Origin: Hyphomicrobiales bacterium
Lineage (GTDB): Bacteria; Pseudomonadota; Alphaproteobacteria; Rhizobiales; Aestuariivirgaceae
Assembly: GCA_012032065.1 (NCBI GenBank)
Contig: JAAURV010000009.1
Coordinates: 1 to 24,128 of the forward strand
DNA length: 24,128 bases
Reading direction: 5' to 3'
Shown here: piece by piece, positions 7,721 through 17,518 of the stretch
Layout of the letters: each line of letters opens with the position of its first letter
Numbering within the stretch: position 1 is the first letter of the stretch
The notes under the pieces: model-generated
The model's input: the letters and a program-made list of their open reading frames with translations, nothing else
The model's database searches: none
Told to the model about the DNA's origin: nothing
Program-made: the position numbers and the translations under genes

Positions 7721-9154
7721 TTGCAATTCTCCAATTTCATCGATGGCGGCAGGCTGGCGGCCGGCGGCCTCAAGGATTTTGCCGCCGGATTTGTAACGCC
7801 CGCGCTCCGCCTCGGCGTGACCGGCCTGTCGCGCTCGGGCAAAACCGTATTCATCACCGCGCTTGTACACGCCCTCCTGAACGGCACGCGCCTTGCGATG
7901 TTCGAGGCGCAAGCGCGTGGCATCATCCAGCGCGTCTATCTCGAACCGCAGCCCGACGACAGCCTGCCGCGCTTTGCCTACGAAGACAATCTCGCCGCCA
8001 TGAAAGGCGAAGACCGCCACTGGCCCGAAAGCACGAGACGCATCAGCCAGCTTCGCCTCACCATCGACTTCGAGCCGCAGGGTCTCATCGCGAGGAACAT
8101 CGGCCGCGGCCGGTTGCATGTGGACATCGTCGACTATCCCGGCGAATGGCTGCTCGACCTGCCGCTCATGAACATGGATTATGCGGAGTGGTCGGCAAGC
8201 ACGCTGGCGACAAGCCGCAAACCGCCACGCGACAAGCTTGCGAAGGAATGGCATGCGTTCCTTTCATCACTCAGTGCCGATGCCGACGCCGACGAATCGC
8301 AAGCCGTGAAGGCGGCACAGCTCTTCACCGCCTATCTCGCCCGCTGCCGCGCCGATGGCGTATCGCTCTCGACGCTTCCGCCGGGCCGCTTCCTCATGCC
8401 CGGCGATCTCGAAGGTTCGCCGATGCTCACATTCGCGCCGCTCGATATTGCGGCAGACACGGAAATCCGGAAAGGCAGCCTCGCCGCCCTCATGCAGCGG
8501 CGCTACGATGCCTATGTCTCGAAGATCGTGAAGCCATTCTTCTTCCATCATTTTGCCAGGCTCGACCGGCAGATCGTGCTGGTGGATACGCTGACCGCGC
8601 TCAATGCCGGAGCTGATGCCGTGAACGATCTGGGCGCGGCATTGACCGATGTTCTCTCCTGCTTCCGGCAGGGCAAGAACTCGATCATGAGCGGCCTCCT
8701 CGGCCGCCGCATCAATCGCATTCTCTTCGCCGCGACCAAGGCCGATCTCGTGCATCACACAAGCCACGACCGCCTCGAGGCCATCCTGCGATCCATCGTT
8801 TCGCAAGCCATGGCGCGCGCCGAATACGCGGGGGCCGCAATCGATGTCGCGGCAATCGCCGCCATCCGTGCGACGCGCGAAGCCCGCGTCACCCAGAAGG
8901 GCGAGGAACTCGCCTGCATCGCGGGCATTCCGGAAGCAGGCGAGAAAATCGGCGGCACCGGCTTCAATGGCGAAACCGAAGCAGCGATTTTTCCCGGCGA
9001 TCTTCCGTCCGATCCAAAGGAGGCTCTCGAAGGAAAAATGGAGGGCAGCCTGCGCTTCGTGAAGTTCCGCCCGCCGCTTGCCAAGGATGGCCACTACGGC
9101 CACATCCGCCTCGACCGCGCCGTCGAATTCCTGATTGGAGATCGCATCGGATGA
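7721..9154 (+). CDS. ycjX: YcjX-family P-loop NTPase
   Basis: YcjX/DUF463 proteins are stress-associated P-loop GTPase-like proteins of unclear function, usually paired with YcjF. The 477-residue product carries Walker A GLSRSGKT (35-42), a Walker B-like DYPGEW (138-143) and a base-recognition-like TKAD motif. The start is TTG: an in-frame stop lies only two codons upstream, and MQFSNFIDGGRLAAGGL gives the family's usual N-terminus 30-35 residues before the P-loop. A TTG start would lower translation. Its stop codon overlaps the ATG of the next gene (ATGA), so the two are coupled. Confidence 0.92.
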   Translation: MQFSNFIDGGRLAAGGLKDFAAGFVTPALRLGVTGLSRSGKTVFITALVHALLNGTRLAMFEAQARGIIQRVYLEPQPDDSLPRFAYEDNLAAMKGEDRHWPESTRRISQLRLTIDFEPQGLIARNIGRGRLHVDIVDYPGEWLLDLPLMNMDYAEWSASTLATSRKPPRDKLAKEWHAFLSSLSADADADESQAVKAAQLFTAYLARCRADGVSLSTLPPGRFLMPGDLEGSPMLTFAPLDIAADTEIRKGSLAALMQRRYDAYVSKIVKPFFFHHFARLDRQIVLVDTLTALNAGADAVNDLGAALTDVLSCFRQGKNSIMSGLLGRRINRILFAATKADLVHHTSHDRLEAILRSIVSQAMARAEYAGAAIDVAAIAAIRATREARVTQKGEELACIAGIPEAGEKIGGTGFNGETEAAIFPGDLPSDPKEALEGKMEGSLRFVKFRPPLAKDGHYGHIRLDRAVEFLIGDRIG

Positions 9155-10193
9155 GCGACACCCGCAAGCCCGCGGCATTCATCCTGGATGCCGAGCCCGC
9201 AGCCTCGAAAAACGCCGGGCGCCGCGCGCCGTTGTTGGCATCGAGATCGAAAATCTTCCCGAGGATACGGGCCTCGTCGCCGTGCCGCGATCGGCGATAG
9301 AGCGAAGCACGCCGAGACGTTTCAAGTGGGCGAGCGTTCTCTTCAGCGCACTCCTCTTGCTCATCGCCCTTTGGGCGGGCAATGCCGCGCTTGCGTTGAT
9401 CGAAGATTTGTTTTCGCGGTCGATCTACTTTGGTTACGCGGCGGCCGCCGCCGCCAGCCTCGCTGGTCTGGCCGCGGCCGCAATCATTCTTCGTGAAATC
9501 TGGGGCCTTATCCGCCTGCGCCGCATCGAACACATTCAGTCGAAAGCGGCCCACGCCATCAACTTCGATGACAAGGCAGCGGCGGACGAGGCAACCGCGA
9601 ATCTCCGTTCGCTCTATGCCGCCCGCGCCGACTGCGCCTATGGCCTCAAGCAGCTTGTTTCGCACGATCATGAGATCATCGATCCCCGCAATCGCATGCG
9701 TCTGGCCGAGCGCCTGTTGCTGAGCCCCCTCGATGATGAAGCCCACCGCATCGTCGCCCGCGCCGCGCGCCGGGTGACGCTTCTGACGACAGTCACGCCC
9801 GCGGCTGCGCTCGATATTCTCTTCGTCGCCGCGCAGAACATTCGCATGCTGCGCGAAATCGCATCGCTTTATGGCGGCAGGCCATCGGCGCTGTCCACCT
9901 GGCGGCTGGCGCGGCTCGTCATCGCCCACCTTGCCGTCGCTGGCGGACTTGCGCTTTCCGACACGCTGCTTCAGCATCTGCTCGGCAAGGGCCTGCTCGG
10001 CCGGTTGTCGGCGCGCTTCGGCGAGGGTGCCGTGAACGGCATTCTGACCGCGCGCATTGGTCTCGCGGCCAAGGCTGTCTGCCGCCCGGTTCCGCTGGAA
10101 GGCGACGCGCGCGAAACGCTGGGCAGCCTGATGCGCGAACTGGTCTCGTTCGAGGAAAGCAAGAATGTTGCCGAAAGCAAATCTCAATCCTGA
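9151..10193 (+). CDS. YcjF-like membrane protein, TIGR01620/DUF697 family (frameshifted)
   Basis: The product of about 347 residues begins with a polar segment. Two transmembrane helices follow around residues 65-125 (FSALLLLIALWAGNAALALI and the Ala-rich helix after it). A DUF697-type C-terminal region follows, with TPAAALDILFVAAQNIRMLREIA and a hydrophobic stretch near the end. It is the standard partner of YcjX; the two starts and stops overlap by four bases. The start ATG at 9151 reads into a stop within about 50 codons unless one C is restored at 9229-9230. That gives RRAPVVGIEIE and links to the long frame. The function is unknown; a membrane-stress role is inferred from neighbours. Confidence 0.85.
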
Positions 10194-10211
10194 AGCCCGC
10201 CGCAGCCACAG

Positions 10212-11132
10212 ATGTGCGAAACTTCCTGCACACCCGTCATCCTCGTCGGCGGCTCGGCGCTGCTGGTTGCCGCCATTGCCTGGACTGTGTTCGGGCCGCA
10301 AGGATTGATCTGGGCGGCGGTTGCCACCGCGATCGGCATCTGGACGCTCGGCCGCGCCTCGCCCAAGATGGTGCTGGGACTCTACAAAGCGCGGCCGCTG
10401 ACGCCAGACGAATTGCCCGAAATCCACCGCATCGTGCGCGAGCTTGCCGCGCGAGCCGAACTCCCGGCCGTGCCGCATCTCTACTATGTGCCGAGCAAGA
10501 TGCTGAATGCCTTCGCGGTCGGCCGCAAGGAAGACTCCGCCATCGCCGTCACCGACGGCTTGATCCGCGCCATGAACCTGCGCCAGCTTGCCGGCATTCT
10601 GGCCCATGAGACCGCCCATATCCGCAACGGCGACCTCAAAGTCATGGGCCTCGCCGATGTGTTCAACCGCATCACCAGCCTGATTTCGACGGTGGGATGG
10701 CTTGGCATACCGATCATCTTCGGAACGAGCTGGCAGATCCCGATCTATGGCCTGGTGCTGATGATCGCGGCGCCCACCATCGGCGGTCTCCTGCAACTCG
10801 CCCTCTCGCGCACCCGCGAATACGACGCCGATCTCGATGGCGCGGCATTGACCGGCGATCCCGAAGGCCTTGCCTCGGCGCTTACGTCACTCGAGCGCAG
10901 GCAGCGCGGCATTTGGGAAGGACTGGCGCTCCCCGGCGGCCGCGTTCCCGAGCCCTCCATGCTCCGCACCCATCCCAAAACCGAAGATCGCATCGAACGG
11001 CTCATGGCTTTGCGGCACGAAACGTCGCAACCCGCGATTGTTGTGGAGGGAAACCCGCATCCCGGCCGGTCCATCATTCCGCCAATCCGCAATCCGCGCG
11101 TCCAGTGGCAGCGCATGGGTCTGTGGTACTGA
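10212..11132 (+). CDS. HtpX-like M48 family zinc metalloprotease
   Basis: HtpX-type enzymes are inner-membrane proteases that degrade damaged membrane proteins. The zinc motif HETAH is at residues 132-136, with a third ligand in SRTREYDAD (Glu203). Two N-terminal and two central hydrophobic segments fit the family, as does the LPAVPHLYYVPSKMLNAFAVG approach to the active site. The N-terminus is doubtful. The ATG at 10212 gives MCETSCTPVILVGG. The neighbouring frame, from a GTG at 10214, gives RNFLHT and would join VILVGGS if one C of the CCC at 10233-10235 were removed, which looks more like relatives. It lies 18 bases after the YcjF-like gene and is probably in the same operon. Confidence 0.9.
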   Translation: MCETSCTPVILVGGSALLVAAIAWTVFGPQGLIWAAVATAIGIWTLGRASPKMVLGLYKARPLTPDELPEIHRIVRELAARAELPAVPHLYYVPSKMLNAFAVGRKEDSAIAVTDGLIRAMNLRQLAGILAHETAHIRNGDLKVMGLADVFNRITSLISTVGWLGIPIIFGTSWQIPIYGLVLMIAAPTIGGLLQLALSRTREYDADLDGAALTGDPEGLASALTSLERRQRGIWEGLALPGGRVPEPSMLRTHPKTEDRIERLMALRHETSQPAIVVEGNPHPGRSIIPPIRNPRVQWQRMGLWY

Positions 11133-11240
11133 CCTCATCTCCATCACATTACCGAGATTTCACGTGGCCCACCGCCGGAATTCCACCGTGTGGCCGTCTT
11201 TGGGGGCGAAGACCTCTGCAAACCCTCAAGGAGATTGATA

Positions 11241-11764
11241 ATGCAACGTCGCACCAAAATTGCCCTTTTCGCCGTCGGCGCCCTGGTATCCGCTGGGACA
11301 CTCGCCGCCTCGCGGCAGCCGATCAAGGCCGCAAATGGGGCCGCCATGGCGGTCATGGCATGCACAATATGCAAATGATGACCGAGCGTTACGACGGTAA
11401 CAAGGACGGCAAGCTCAGCCAGGAAGAGATCGACACCAACCGCACGAGCTGGCACGGCGAATTCGATGGCGACAAGAACGCCACGCTGTCGCTTCAGGAA
11501 TTCCAGGGCCTCTGGCTCAAGGCCCGCAACGAGGAAATGGTCCGCGAGTTCCAGCGCTTCGACCGCGACGGCAATGGCCAGGTGACGCTTGACGAATACA
11601 AGCAGCCACTTTCCGGCATGGTTGCCAGAATGGATCGCAACGGTGACGGTGTGTTAACTCCCGACGACCGCATGAAGCACCGTGGCCGCCACCGCGACAT
11701 GATGGATGGGCCTGATGACGGCGCGCCCGCGCCCCAGGGCGAGCCTCCCGCGCAGCAACAGTAA
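11241..11764 (+). CDS. Exported protein with four EF-hand calcium sites (frameshifted)
   Basis: A signal peptide (MQRRTKIALFAVGALVSAG) is followed by a His/Gly/Met-rich linker and four 12-residue EF-hand loops: DGNKDGKLSQEE, DGDKNATLSLQE, DRDGNGQVTLDE and DRNGDGVLTPDD. Three are canonical. The second has Ala in place of the central Gly and may bind calcium more weakly. The C-terminus is Pro/Gln-rich. The length is about 174 residues. The frame breaks at 11337-11340; one extra G gives AANGGRHGGHGMHNM and joins both halves. A strong ribosome site (AAGGAG) lies before the ATG. It is probably periplasmic; a calcium buffer or sensor role is inferred. Confidence 0.85.
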
Positions 11765-11780
11765 CCGCGGCAGTTTGGAA

Positions 11781-11808
11781 GCCCTTCGTAAAGGCTTTCG
11801 AAGGGTTT
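11781..11808 (+). terminator. Possible terminator after the EF-hand gene
   Basis: CCCTTCG and CGAAGGG (about 11782-11788 and 11799-11805) can form a 7-bp stem with a 10-base loop, followed by TTTAA. The stem is short and the tail weak, so this is only a candidate for the end of the operon. Confidence 0.35.
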
Positions 11809-11847
11809 AAGGCTCCATGATCCGCTTCCTATTCCGGGACGCGGCGC

Positions 11848-13061
11848 ATGCAGCTTTCGAAAACTTCCGAATTGGCCCGTCCGGCTGCCTTGGCGGCCGG
11901 GCGGGATATTGCTTCCGAATCCGTAGCCTTGCCCGCCGGCGCGCATCTCTCGCTGGTCACATCGGCAGCAGGTCTCGCCGCATTGGCGGCGGAGTGGAAG
12001 CGGCTGGAAGACATGACCGCCAATCCGCTCATCGTCTTCCAAAGCCATGATTGGCTCTCCGCCTGGAGCGATGTCTATGCGGCATGCGGCAACAATGCCG
12101 AACCGCTGATCGTGACAGGCTACAGCGGCGGCGATCTCGTCTTCGCCATGCCGCTCGTTAGAACCATCCGCAAGGGCGTGCGGATGGCCCGATGGCTTTC
12201 CGATCCGTTCGCGCAATATGGCGATATCGTTCTGGCCAAGGGCTATTGCCCGAGGCAATGGGTGGCAGCGCGATCGCGTTTCTGAAACAGATCAAGGGCA
12301 TCGATCTCTTGTGGCTGCGCTATGTGCGCAACGATGCAGCACTTCAGCCATTTGCCGAAGAGAACATGCGCAAGGCGCAGCTTTCCGAGAAGGCAGCGTG
12401 GCTCGATCTCACTCAGTACACCGATGAAGCAGCCTACGACGCGCGTTACACCTCGGCACAGCGCAAACGGCGCAAGAAAATCAGAAAAGAACTTGAGACC
12501 ATGGGCGCGGTCGAGTTCATGCGCTTGCCACCGGGACCCGCGAGCGGATTGGCGCTCAATCAGGCATTCGCCGAAAAGAATGCCTGGCTCGAAGAACGCG
12601 CGCGCCAGAACCGTGTCATCGGCTGTCCGCATCACCCGGCATTTCTGAAGCGGCTCCAGAAGAGCGGTCTCGACGTGGTGGTGACGGAGATGTCCGCGGG
12701 CGGCAAGCCGGTCTCGTGGGAAATTGGCCTGCGCTATCGCGGCCACCATTTCGCTTACATCACCTCGCACGTGAACGCGCTGACCGATCTCTCTCCGGGC
12801 CGCCTGCATATGGACCTGTCGCAGCGGTTGGCGCTTCGCGATGGCATGAAAGCCTTCGATCTCATGATCCCCTACGATCCCCACAAGGAGTCGTGGAGTT
12901 CCGCCACCATGGGAACCGAGGATTACTACTTGCCGCTTACCGCAAAGGGCCGGCTGTTCGGCCGAGCCTATCTCGAAACCGTGCGGCCATTCCTGCGCAA
13001 AACCTATTACTCCGCGCCCGAGTCCTTGCGCCGCTTGGTCAAACCTATCTTTGGACTTTGA
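11848..13061 (+). CDS. CelD/BcsL-type GNAT acetyltransferase (frameshifted)
   Basis: The protein of about 404 residues belongs to the Acetyltransf_6 group, found in polysaccharide and cell-envelope loci and often labelled CelD. The N-terminal half has FQSHDWLSAWSDVYA, typical of the first lobe. The second half has the GNAT core, with QRKRRKKIRKELE, EKNAWLEERARQN and SPGRLHMDLSQRLALRDGMK. The frame breaks at 12260-12262; one more G gives CPRQWGGSAIAFLKQIKG and restores the whole protein. The start codon is the ATG at 11848, with little ribosome-site support. No glycan genes adjoin, so the acceptor is unknown. Confidence 0.8.
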
Positions 13062-13089
13062 GGTCTGCGCCCCGCGCATGGCCGTCAGG

Positions 13090-13125
13090 TTGTTGAGTTC
13101 AGCCGTTCCGCGCTAAAGCCGCGGC
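13090..13125 (+). promoter_or_regulatory. Predicted leaderless promoter of the MFS gene
   Basis: TAAAGC (13114-13119) stands exactly six bases before the ATG at 13126. TTGTTG (13090-13095, spacer 18) or TTGAGT (13093-13098, spacer 15) could be the -35 box. No ribosome-binding site is seen. Prediction only. Confidence 0.4.
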
Positions 13126-14328
13126 ATGTCAGCCCCTGCCCGCTGGAAATCGCCTTTCGCCATGCTGGCGCTGATGGCCTGCGCCAACAGTTTCGCCTTC
13201 GCCACCTGGAATGCTCTCCACACCAACTTCGCGGTCGACGTGGTGGGTTTTGGCGGCGAACAGCAGGGCATTCTGCACACCGTGCGCGAAATCCCCGGCT
13301 TCCTCGCCTTCGCCGCCGTATTCCTCCTGATCCTCATGCGCGAGCAGACGCTTGGCATCCTGTCGATCCTGACCATCGGTTTCGGCGTCGCCCTCACCGG
13401 TTTCTTTCCGTGGGCCATGGGATTCTACATCACCACACTCATCAAATCGCTCGGCTTCCATTATTATGAAACCGTGGCGCAATCGCTTTCGCTGCAATGG
13501 TTCGAAAAGGAGCACGCGCCAAGCCGCATCGGCAAGATCGTCTCCTTCGCCTCGATGTCGACCATTGCGGCCTACGGACTCATCTTCATCACCTGGAAAT
13601 GGCTCGAACTCGATTTCATGTGGGTGTTTCTCGCGGGCGGTCTGGTCGCAACCGCCATCGGCTTGACACTCTGGTTCACCTTTCCGGTTTTCCCGCAGAA
13701 AGTAGAGCAGCGCCGCGCGCTCATCCTGCGCAAGCGCTATTGGCTCTATTACGCCATCACTTTCGTGGGCGGCGCCAGGCGGCAGATTTTCATCATCTTC
13801 GCCGTGCTCATGATGGTTCAGAAGTTCGGCTACAGCGTCGCCGAAATGACACTGCTGTTTCTGGCCAACGCGGTGTTTACAATGCTGGTCGCCCCACACT
13901 TTGGCCGCGCCATCGAGAGATGGGGCGAACGCCGCACCATCCAGATCGAACACATCGGATTGATGGCGGTCTTCGCCGCCTATGCGATCACCACCAATCC
14001 CTACATCGCAGCAGCGCTCTACATGCTCGACAACGCCTTCTTCTCCATGTCGATCGCGCACCGCACCTACTTCCAGAAGATCGGCGATCCCGAGCACATG
14101 GCGCCGACGGCGGGCGTCGCCTTCTCCATCAACCACATCGCCGCCGTGTTCATCCCGATCCCGCTCGGGCTGTTGTGGGACGTGGACTACACCGCGGTCT
14201 TCTGGATTGGCGTATTCATCGCGGGCCTGGGCCTCATTCTCTCCATGCTCGTCCCACGCGATCCCGCCAAGGGCAATGAAACGCTGTGGGCGCCTGTCGC
14301 GCCCGCGCGGGCCGCTGCCGCAGAATGA
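13126..14328 (+). CDS. Major facilitator superfamily transporter
   Basis: The 400-residue integral membrane protein has about 12 hydrophobic helices and the two-half MFS layout. Helices at the start (FAMLALMACANSFAFATWNA) lead to a loop with VGFGGEQQGILHTVREIPGF. There is a long central polar stretch around residues 190-205, and the second half begins at RKRYWLYYAITFVGGARRQ. The loop FGRAIERWGERRT is a conserved MFS cytoplasmic loop. The frame is intact. The substrate cannot be predicted: no metabolic operon surrounds it, and the next gene has its own likely promoter. Both this and the CelD-type gene upstream are membrane- or envelope-related, but no link is shown. Confidence 0.88.
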   Translation: MSAPARWKSPFAMLALMACANSFAFATWNALHTNFAVDVVGFGGEQQGILHTVREIPGFLAFAAVFLLILMREQTLGILSILTIGFGVALTGFFPWAMGFYITTLIKSLGFHYYETVAQSLSLQWFEKEHAPSRIGKIVSFASMSTIAAYGLIFITWKWLELDFMWVFLAGGLVATAIGLTLWFTFPVFPQKVEQRRALILRKRYWLYYAITFVGGARRQIFIIFAVLMMVQKFGYSVAEMTLLFLANAVFTMLVAPHFGRAIERWGERRTIQIEHIGLMAVFAAYAITTNPYIAAALYMLDNAFFSMSIAHRTYFQKIGDPEHMAPTAGVAFSINHIAAVFIPIPLGLLWDVDYTAVFWIGVFIAGLGLILSMLVPRDPAKGNETLWAPVAPARAAAAE

Positions 14329-14329
14329 G

Positions 14330-14363
14330 TTGTGCGGCTCGATCTTTGCTCTAGTCTTCCGCC
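14330..14363 (+). promoter_or_regulatory. Predicted leaderless promoter of the flavin oxidoreductase
   Basis: TTGTGC (14330-14335), a 16-base spacer and TAGTCT (14352-14357) end exactly six bases before the ATG at 14364. Transcription would begin on the start codon, and no ribosome site is present. The -35 box overlaps the stop region of the MFS gene. Confidence 0.5.
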
Positions 14364-16417
14364 ATGACCACGCTCGTCCGCTCCATCGACCCTCTGCTCC
14401 AGCCCTACCGGCTGAAACATCTCACGCTGAAGAACCGGATCATGTCGACCTCGCATGAGCCGAACTATCATGAGGACGGGCTCCCGACCGACCGCTACCG
14501 GCTCTACCATGTGGAAAAGCCAAGGGCGGCATCGCGCTCACCATGACGGCGGGCTCGGCCGTCGTGTCGCGCGACTCCGCACCCGCCTTCGGCAACCTGC
14601 ATGTCTATCGCGACGAGATCGTGCCACTGATGAAGCGGCTGGCCGACGAATGCCACGAGCATGGCGCGGCAGTGATGATCCAGATCACCCATCTCGGCCG
14701 GCGCACCAACTGGAACAAGTCCGACTGGCTGCCGGTGCTTGCGCCCTCGCCCATCCGAGAACCGGCGCATCGCGCCTTTCCCAAGGAGATGGAGGATTGG
14801 GACATCGCCCGCATCGTCAAGGACTACGCGGCGGCGGCGGAACGTATGAAAGCGGCGGGCCTCGATGGCGTCGAGATCGAGTGTCAGGGCCATCTTGCCG
14901 ACGGTTTCTGGAGCCCGGCCACCAACGAGCGCGGCGATGAGTATGGCGGCGATCTGACAAACCGCCTGCGCTTCATCATGCAAGTCCTTGCGGCGATCCG
15001 CGAAAAAGTGGGCCCCGATTTCATCCTCGGCTGCCGCCTAACGGCGGACGAAGATTGGGACAAGGGCCTCTCGCGGGAGGAGGGTCTCGGAATCTGTCAG
15101 CGGCTGAAGAACTCGGGGCTGATCGACTATCTCAACGTTCTGCGCGGCCATATCGAGCATGACGCGGCTTTGGTGAAAGTGATCCCGATCATGGGCATGA
15201 AGTCCGCGCCGCATCTCGATTTCGCCGGCGAGGTGCGGGCGGCCACCAAGTTCCCGGTGTTCCACGCCGCGCGCATCAACGATGTCGCGACCGCGCGCCA
15301 CGCCATAGCCGAGGGCAAGCTCGACATGGTCGGCATGACCCGTGCTCACATCGCCGATCCGCACATCGTCAAAAAGATCATGGAAGGCCGCGAGCAGGAC
15401 ATCCGCCCCTGCGTCGGCGCCACCTATTGTCTCGACCGCATCTATGAAGGCCACGAGGCGCTCTGCATTCACAATCCGGCGACGAGCCGCGAAGCCACGA
15501 TGCCCCATGTGATCGCCAAGGCATCGAAGGCGAAGCATGTCGTGATTGCCGGCGGCGGGCCGGCCGGCCTCGAAGCGGCGCGGGTTGCGGCGGAGCGTGG
15601 CCACAACGTGACGCTGCTCGAAGCGGCGAACCAACTCGGCGGCCAGATCAGGCTCGCGATCCAAGTGAAGCGCCGCGCGGAGATGATCGGCATCGTCGAT
15701 TGGCGCGTCTCGCAACTCGAAAAGCTCGGCGCCGGCATCCGCTTCAACACCATCGCCGATGGCGAGACCGTGCTGGCGCTCGAACCCGATATCGTCGTCG
15801 CCGCGACCGGCGGCCTTCCCGCCAACCGGGCGATCGACAGTGGCGCGGATCTCGCGGTCTCCGCCTGGGACATTCTCTCGGGCGACGTGAAGCCCGCGGG
15901 CGAGGTGCTGCTCTTCGACGACAACGGCGCGCATCCGGGCATGGCGGCGGCGGAGTTCATTGCCGAAAGGGGCGTGCCGCTCGAAATCGTCAGCCCCGAG
16001 CGCTTCTTCGCACCCGACATGGGTGGGCTCAATCTCGTGCCCTACATGAAGATCATGACCAAGCGCTCCGTGCGCATCACCACAATGACCCGCATCCGCG
16101 CATTGGAGCGCCATGGCAATCGCATCAAGGCGACGCTGTGGAGTCCCTACACGCAAGCCGATTGCGGCGAGCGCATCGCCGATCAGGTGGTCGTCGAGAA
16201 CGGCACGCTGCCGCTTGCCGATCTCTATTTCGAACTGAAGCCGTATTCGAAGAACCTCGGCGAAGTGGATTACGGCGCGCTGATCGCCGGAAGGCCGCAG
16301 GAATTGGTGCGCAATCCGCAAGGCAAGTTCCGCCTCTATCGCATCGGTGACGCGGTCGCCTCGCGCAACATCCACGCCGCGATCTACGACGGCCTGCGCT
16401 ATGCGAAAGACTTCTGA
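14364..16417 (+). CDS. NADH:flavin oxidoreductase, TMADH/DgcA-like two-domain enzyme (frameshifted)
   Basis: This is an old-yellow-enzyme-type FMN barrel fused to an FAD/NAD(P) domain, as in trimethylamine dehydrogenase, dienoyl-CoA reductase and dimethylglycine-demethylating DgcA. The barrel covers about residues 8-345 (MIQITHLGRR, GVEIECQGHLADGFWSPATN). The iron-sulfur region is next (RPCVGATYCLDRIYEG, then CIHNP), and then an FAD motif, VIAGGGPAGLEAARVAAERG. The usual second cluster cysteine is Ala here (CVGATYC). The total is about 684 residues. The frame breaks near 14519; one restored G gives EKAKGGIALTMTAG. Demethylation of a methylated amine is possible, but no accessory genes support it. 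The substrate is unknown. Confidence 0.88.
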
Positions 16418-16438
16418 GCAAGTTTGCTCCGCATTCGC

Positions 16439-17487
16439 TCAGGCGGAAGCCAGCAACTGCCTGATCCGCTCTACTACATGCTGATCGGCGCGCAAAAACG
16501 GGCGGGACGGTTCGCGCTGGCCTAGAACGCCCAAGTAACCCGCTTGCACCAGATCGCCAGTCAATCTTGAGATGTCGCGCGGCGGCTGTAGCAGTCCTGA
16601 ACGCGCCAGCGCCGCGGTAATTCCACTTTGCGCGGACCAGCCCATGCGCCATGACGTTTGCGGCAATGGAAATGCGAGCGCCGGCTTGCCACTGCTCAGC
16701 GCCTCGCTGATCATCGACACGCTATCGGAAGTGATGACAAATCTGTCGGCGAGAGAAAGCAGCGCTTGAAATGCGCCGCCATCGTCCTTCTTCCATGCCA
16801 TGGAGAGATGTGGACTCTGGAAGTGCGACAGTACCTCCAAGACGCCCGCATCGGTGCGAGGCGATCCAGCGACGATAACCGAACCGCCACGCGCTTCGAT
16901 CTCGCGTTCGATTGCATGCTTCAATGATCCTGCTTCCGCCGCCCCAAGCCGCAACCGGATAGCGCCCGCGCCAACAAGCACCGCAAGCCAAGGCGCGGCA
17001 GATACTCCCATTCTGCTTGCCACGTCGCGATTTGCACGAGGTCGGATGGCCGAGGAGTCGCGAAAGGCAAAGGCGCCACAACGGCGTTCTCCGCTGGCGG
17101 CAAACCATATTGCGGTGTCGTAACGACGAGATCGAAAGCCTCGAGCGGCGCGCGCGGACGGCCCAAATGCACGAGCTTCGCGCGGCCTCCCGATTGCCGC
17201 TTGATCCAGCGCGCAACGGGCGCGGCCCGCTTGCCCGTTGCAATCACAAGGTCCGGCCAAGGCGCGCGCAGACTTTCTTTTCCGGCGCCGACACTCGCGG
17301 CACTCTCGCCCAGGAGAATGTTGGGTAGATTGTGCAGCAGGTTGTAAGTGAGCGGCTTGATTTCGAAGCTCAGCGAAAGGCGATGTGCAAGTTCAGCCGC
17401 CTGCGCATTGTCGCCCGTGCGCGCGCCTTGAAGAACCCATACTCTACGCTTGAGTGCCGTGCATGACTTCCCCATAGCCCGCCACAT
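16439..17487 (-). CDS. ELM1-family (DUF1022-like) protein (frameshifted)
   Basis: This belongs to the group named after plant mitochondrial fission factor ELM1, widespread in alphaproteobacteria and of unknown bacterial function. The fold resembles nucleotide-sugar transferases. Visible features are the N-terminal WVLQGARTGDNAQAAELA, the mid-region PWPDLVIATGKRAAPVARWI, VTTPQYGLPP, and the C-terminal ADRFVITSDSVSMISEAL with GKPALAFPLP, all of the family type. Length is about 349 residues. The frame breaks near 16992; one more C gives LPRPWLAVLVGAG. The start is either 17487 or the ATG at 17475; neither has a strong ribosome site. It is divergent from the YeeE gene, only 31 bases away. Confidence 0.8.
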
Positions 17488-17518
17488 GGGCTAATGTCAC
17501 GGTTCTGGAGGAGGCATC

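Noticed and set aside
8964..10796. 610-residue open frame on the minus strand
   Set aside because: It is antisense to YcjX/YcjF-like/HtpX-like genes, has the Arg/Gly/His-rich composition of a shadow frame and resembles no protein family. The same applies to the long minus frames at 4358-5572, 5905-7368, 6896-8254 and 15038-16375.
10697..11300. N-terminal part of a 355-residue plus-strand frame
   Set aside because: Only its last part (from about 11337) is the EF-hand protein. The rest overlaps the HtpX-like gene in another frame, and the join is explained by a lost G.
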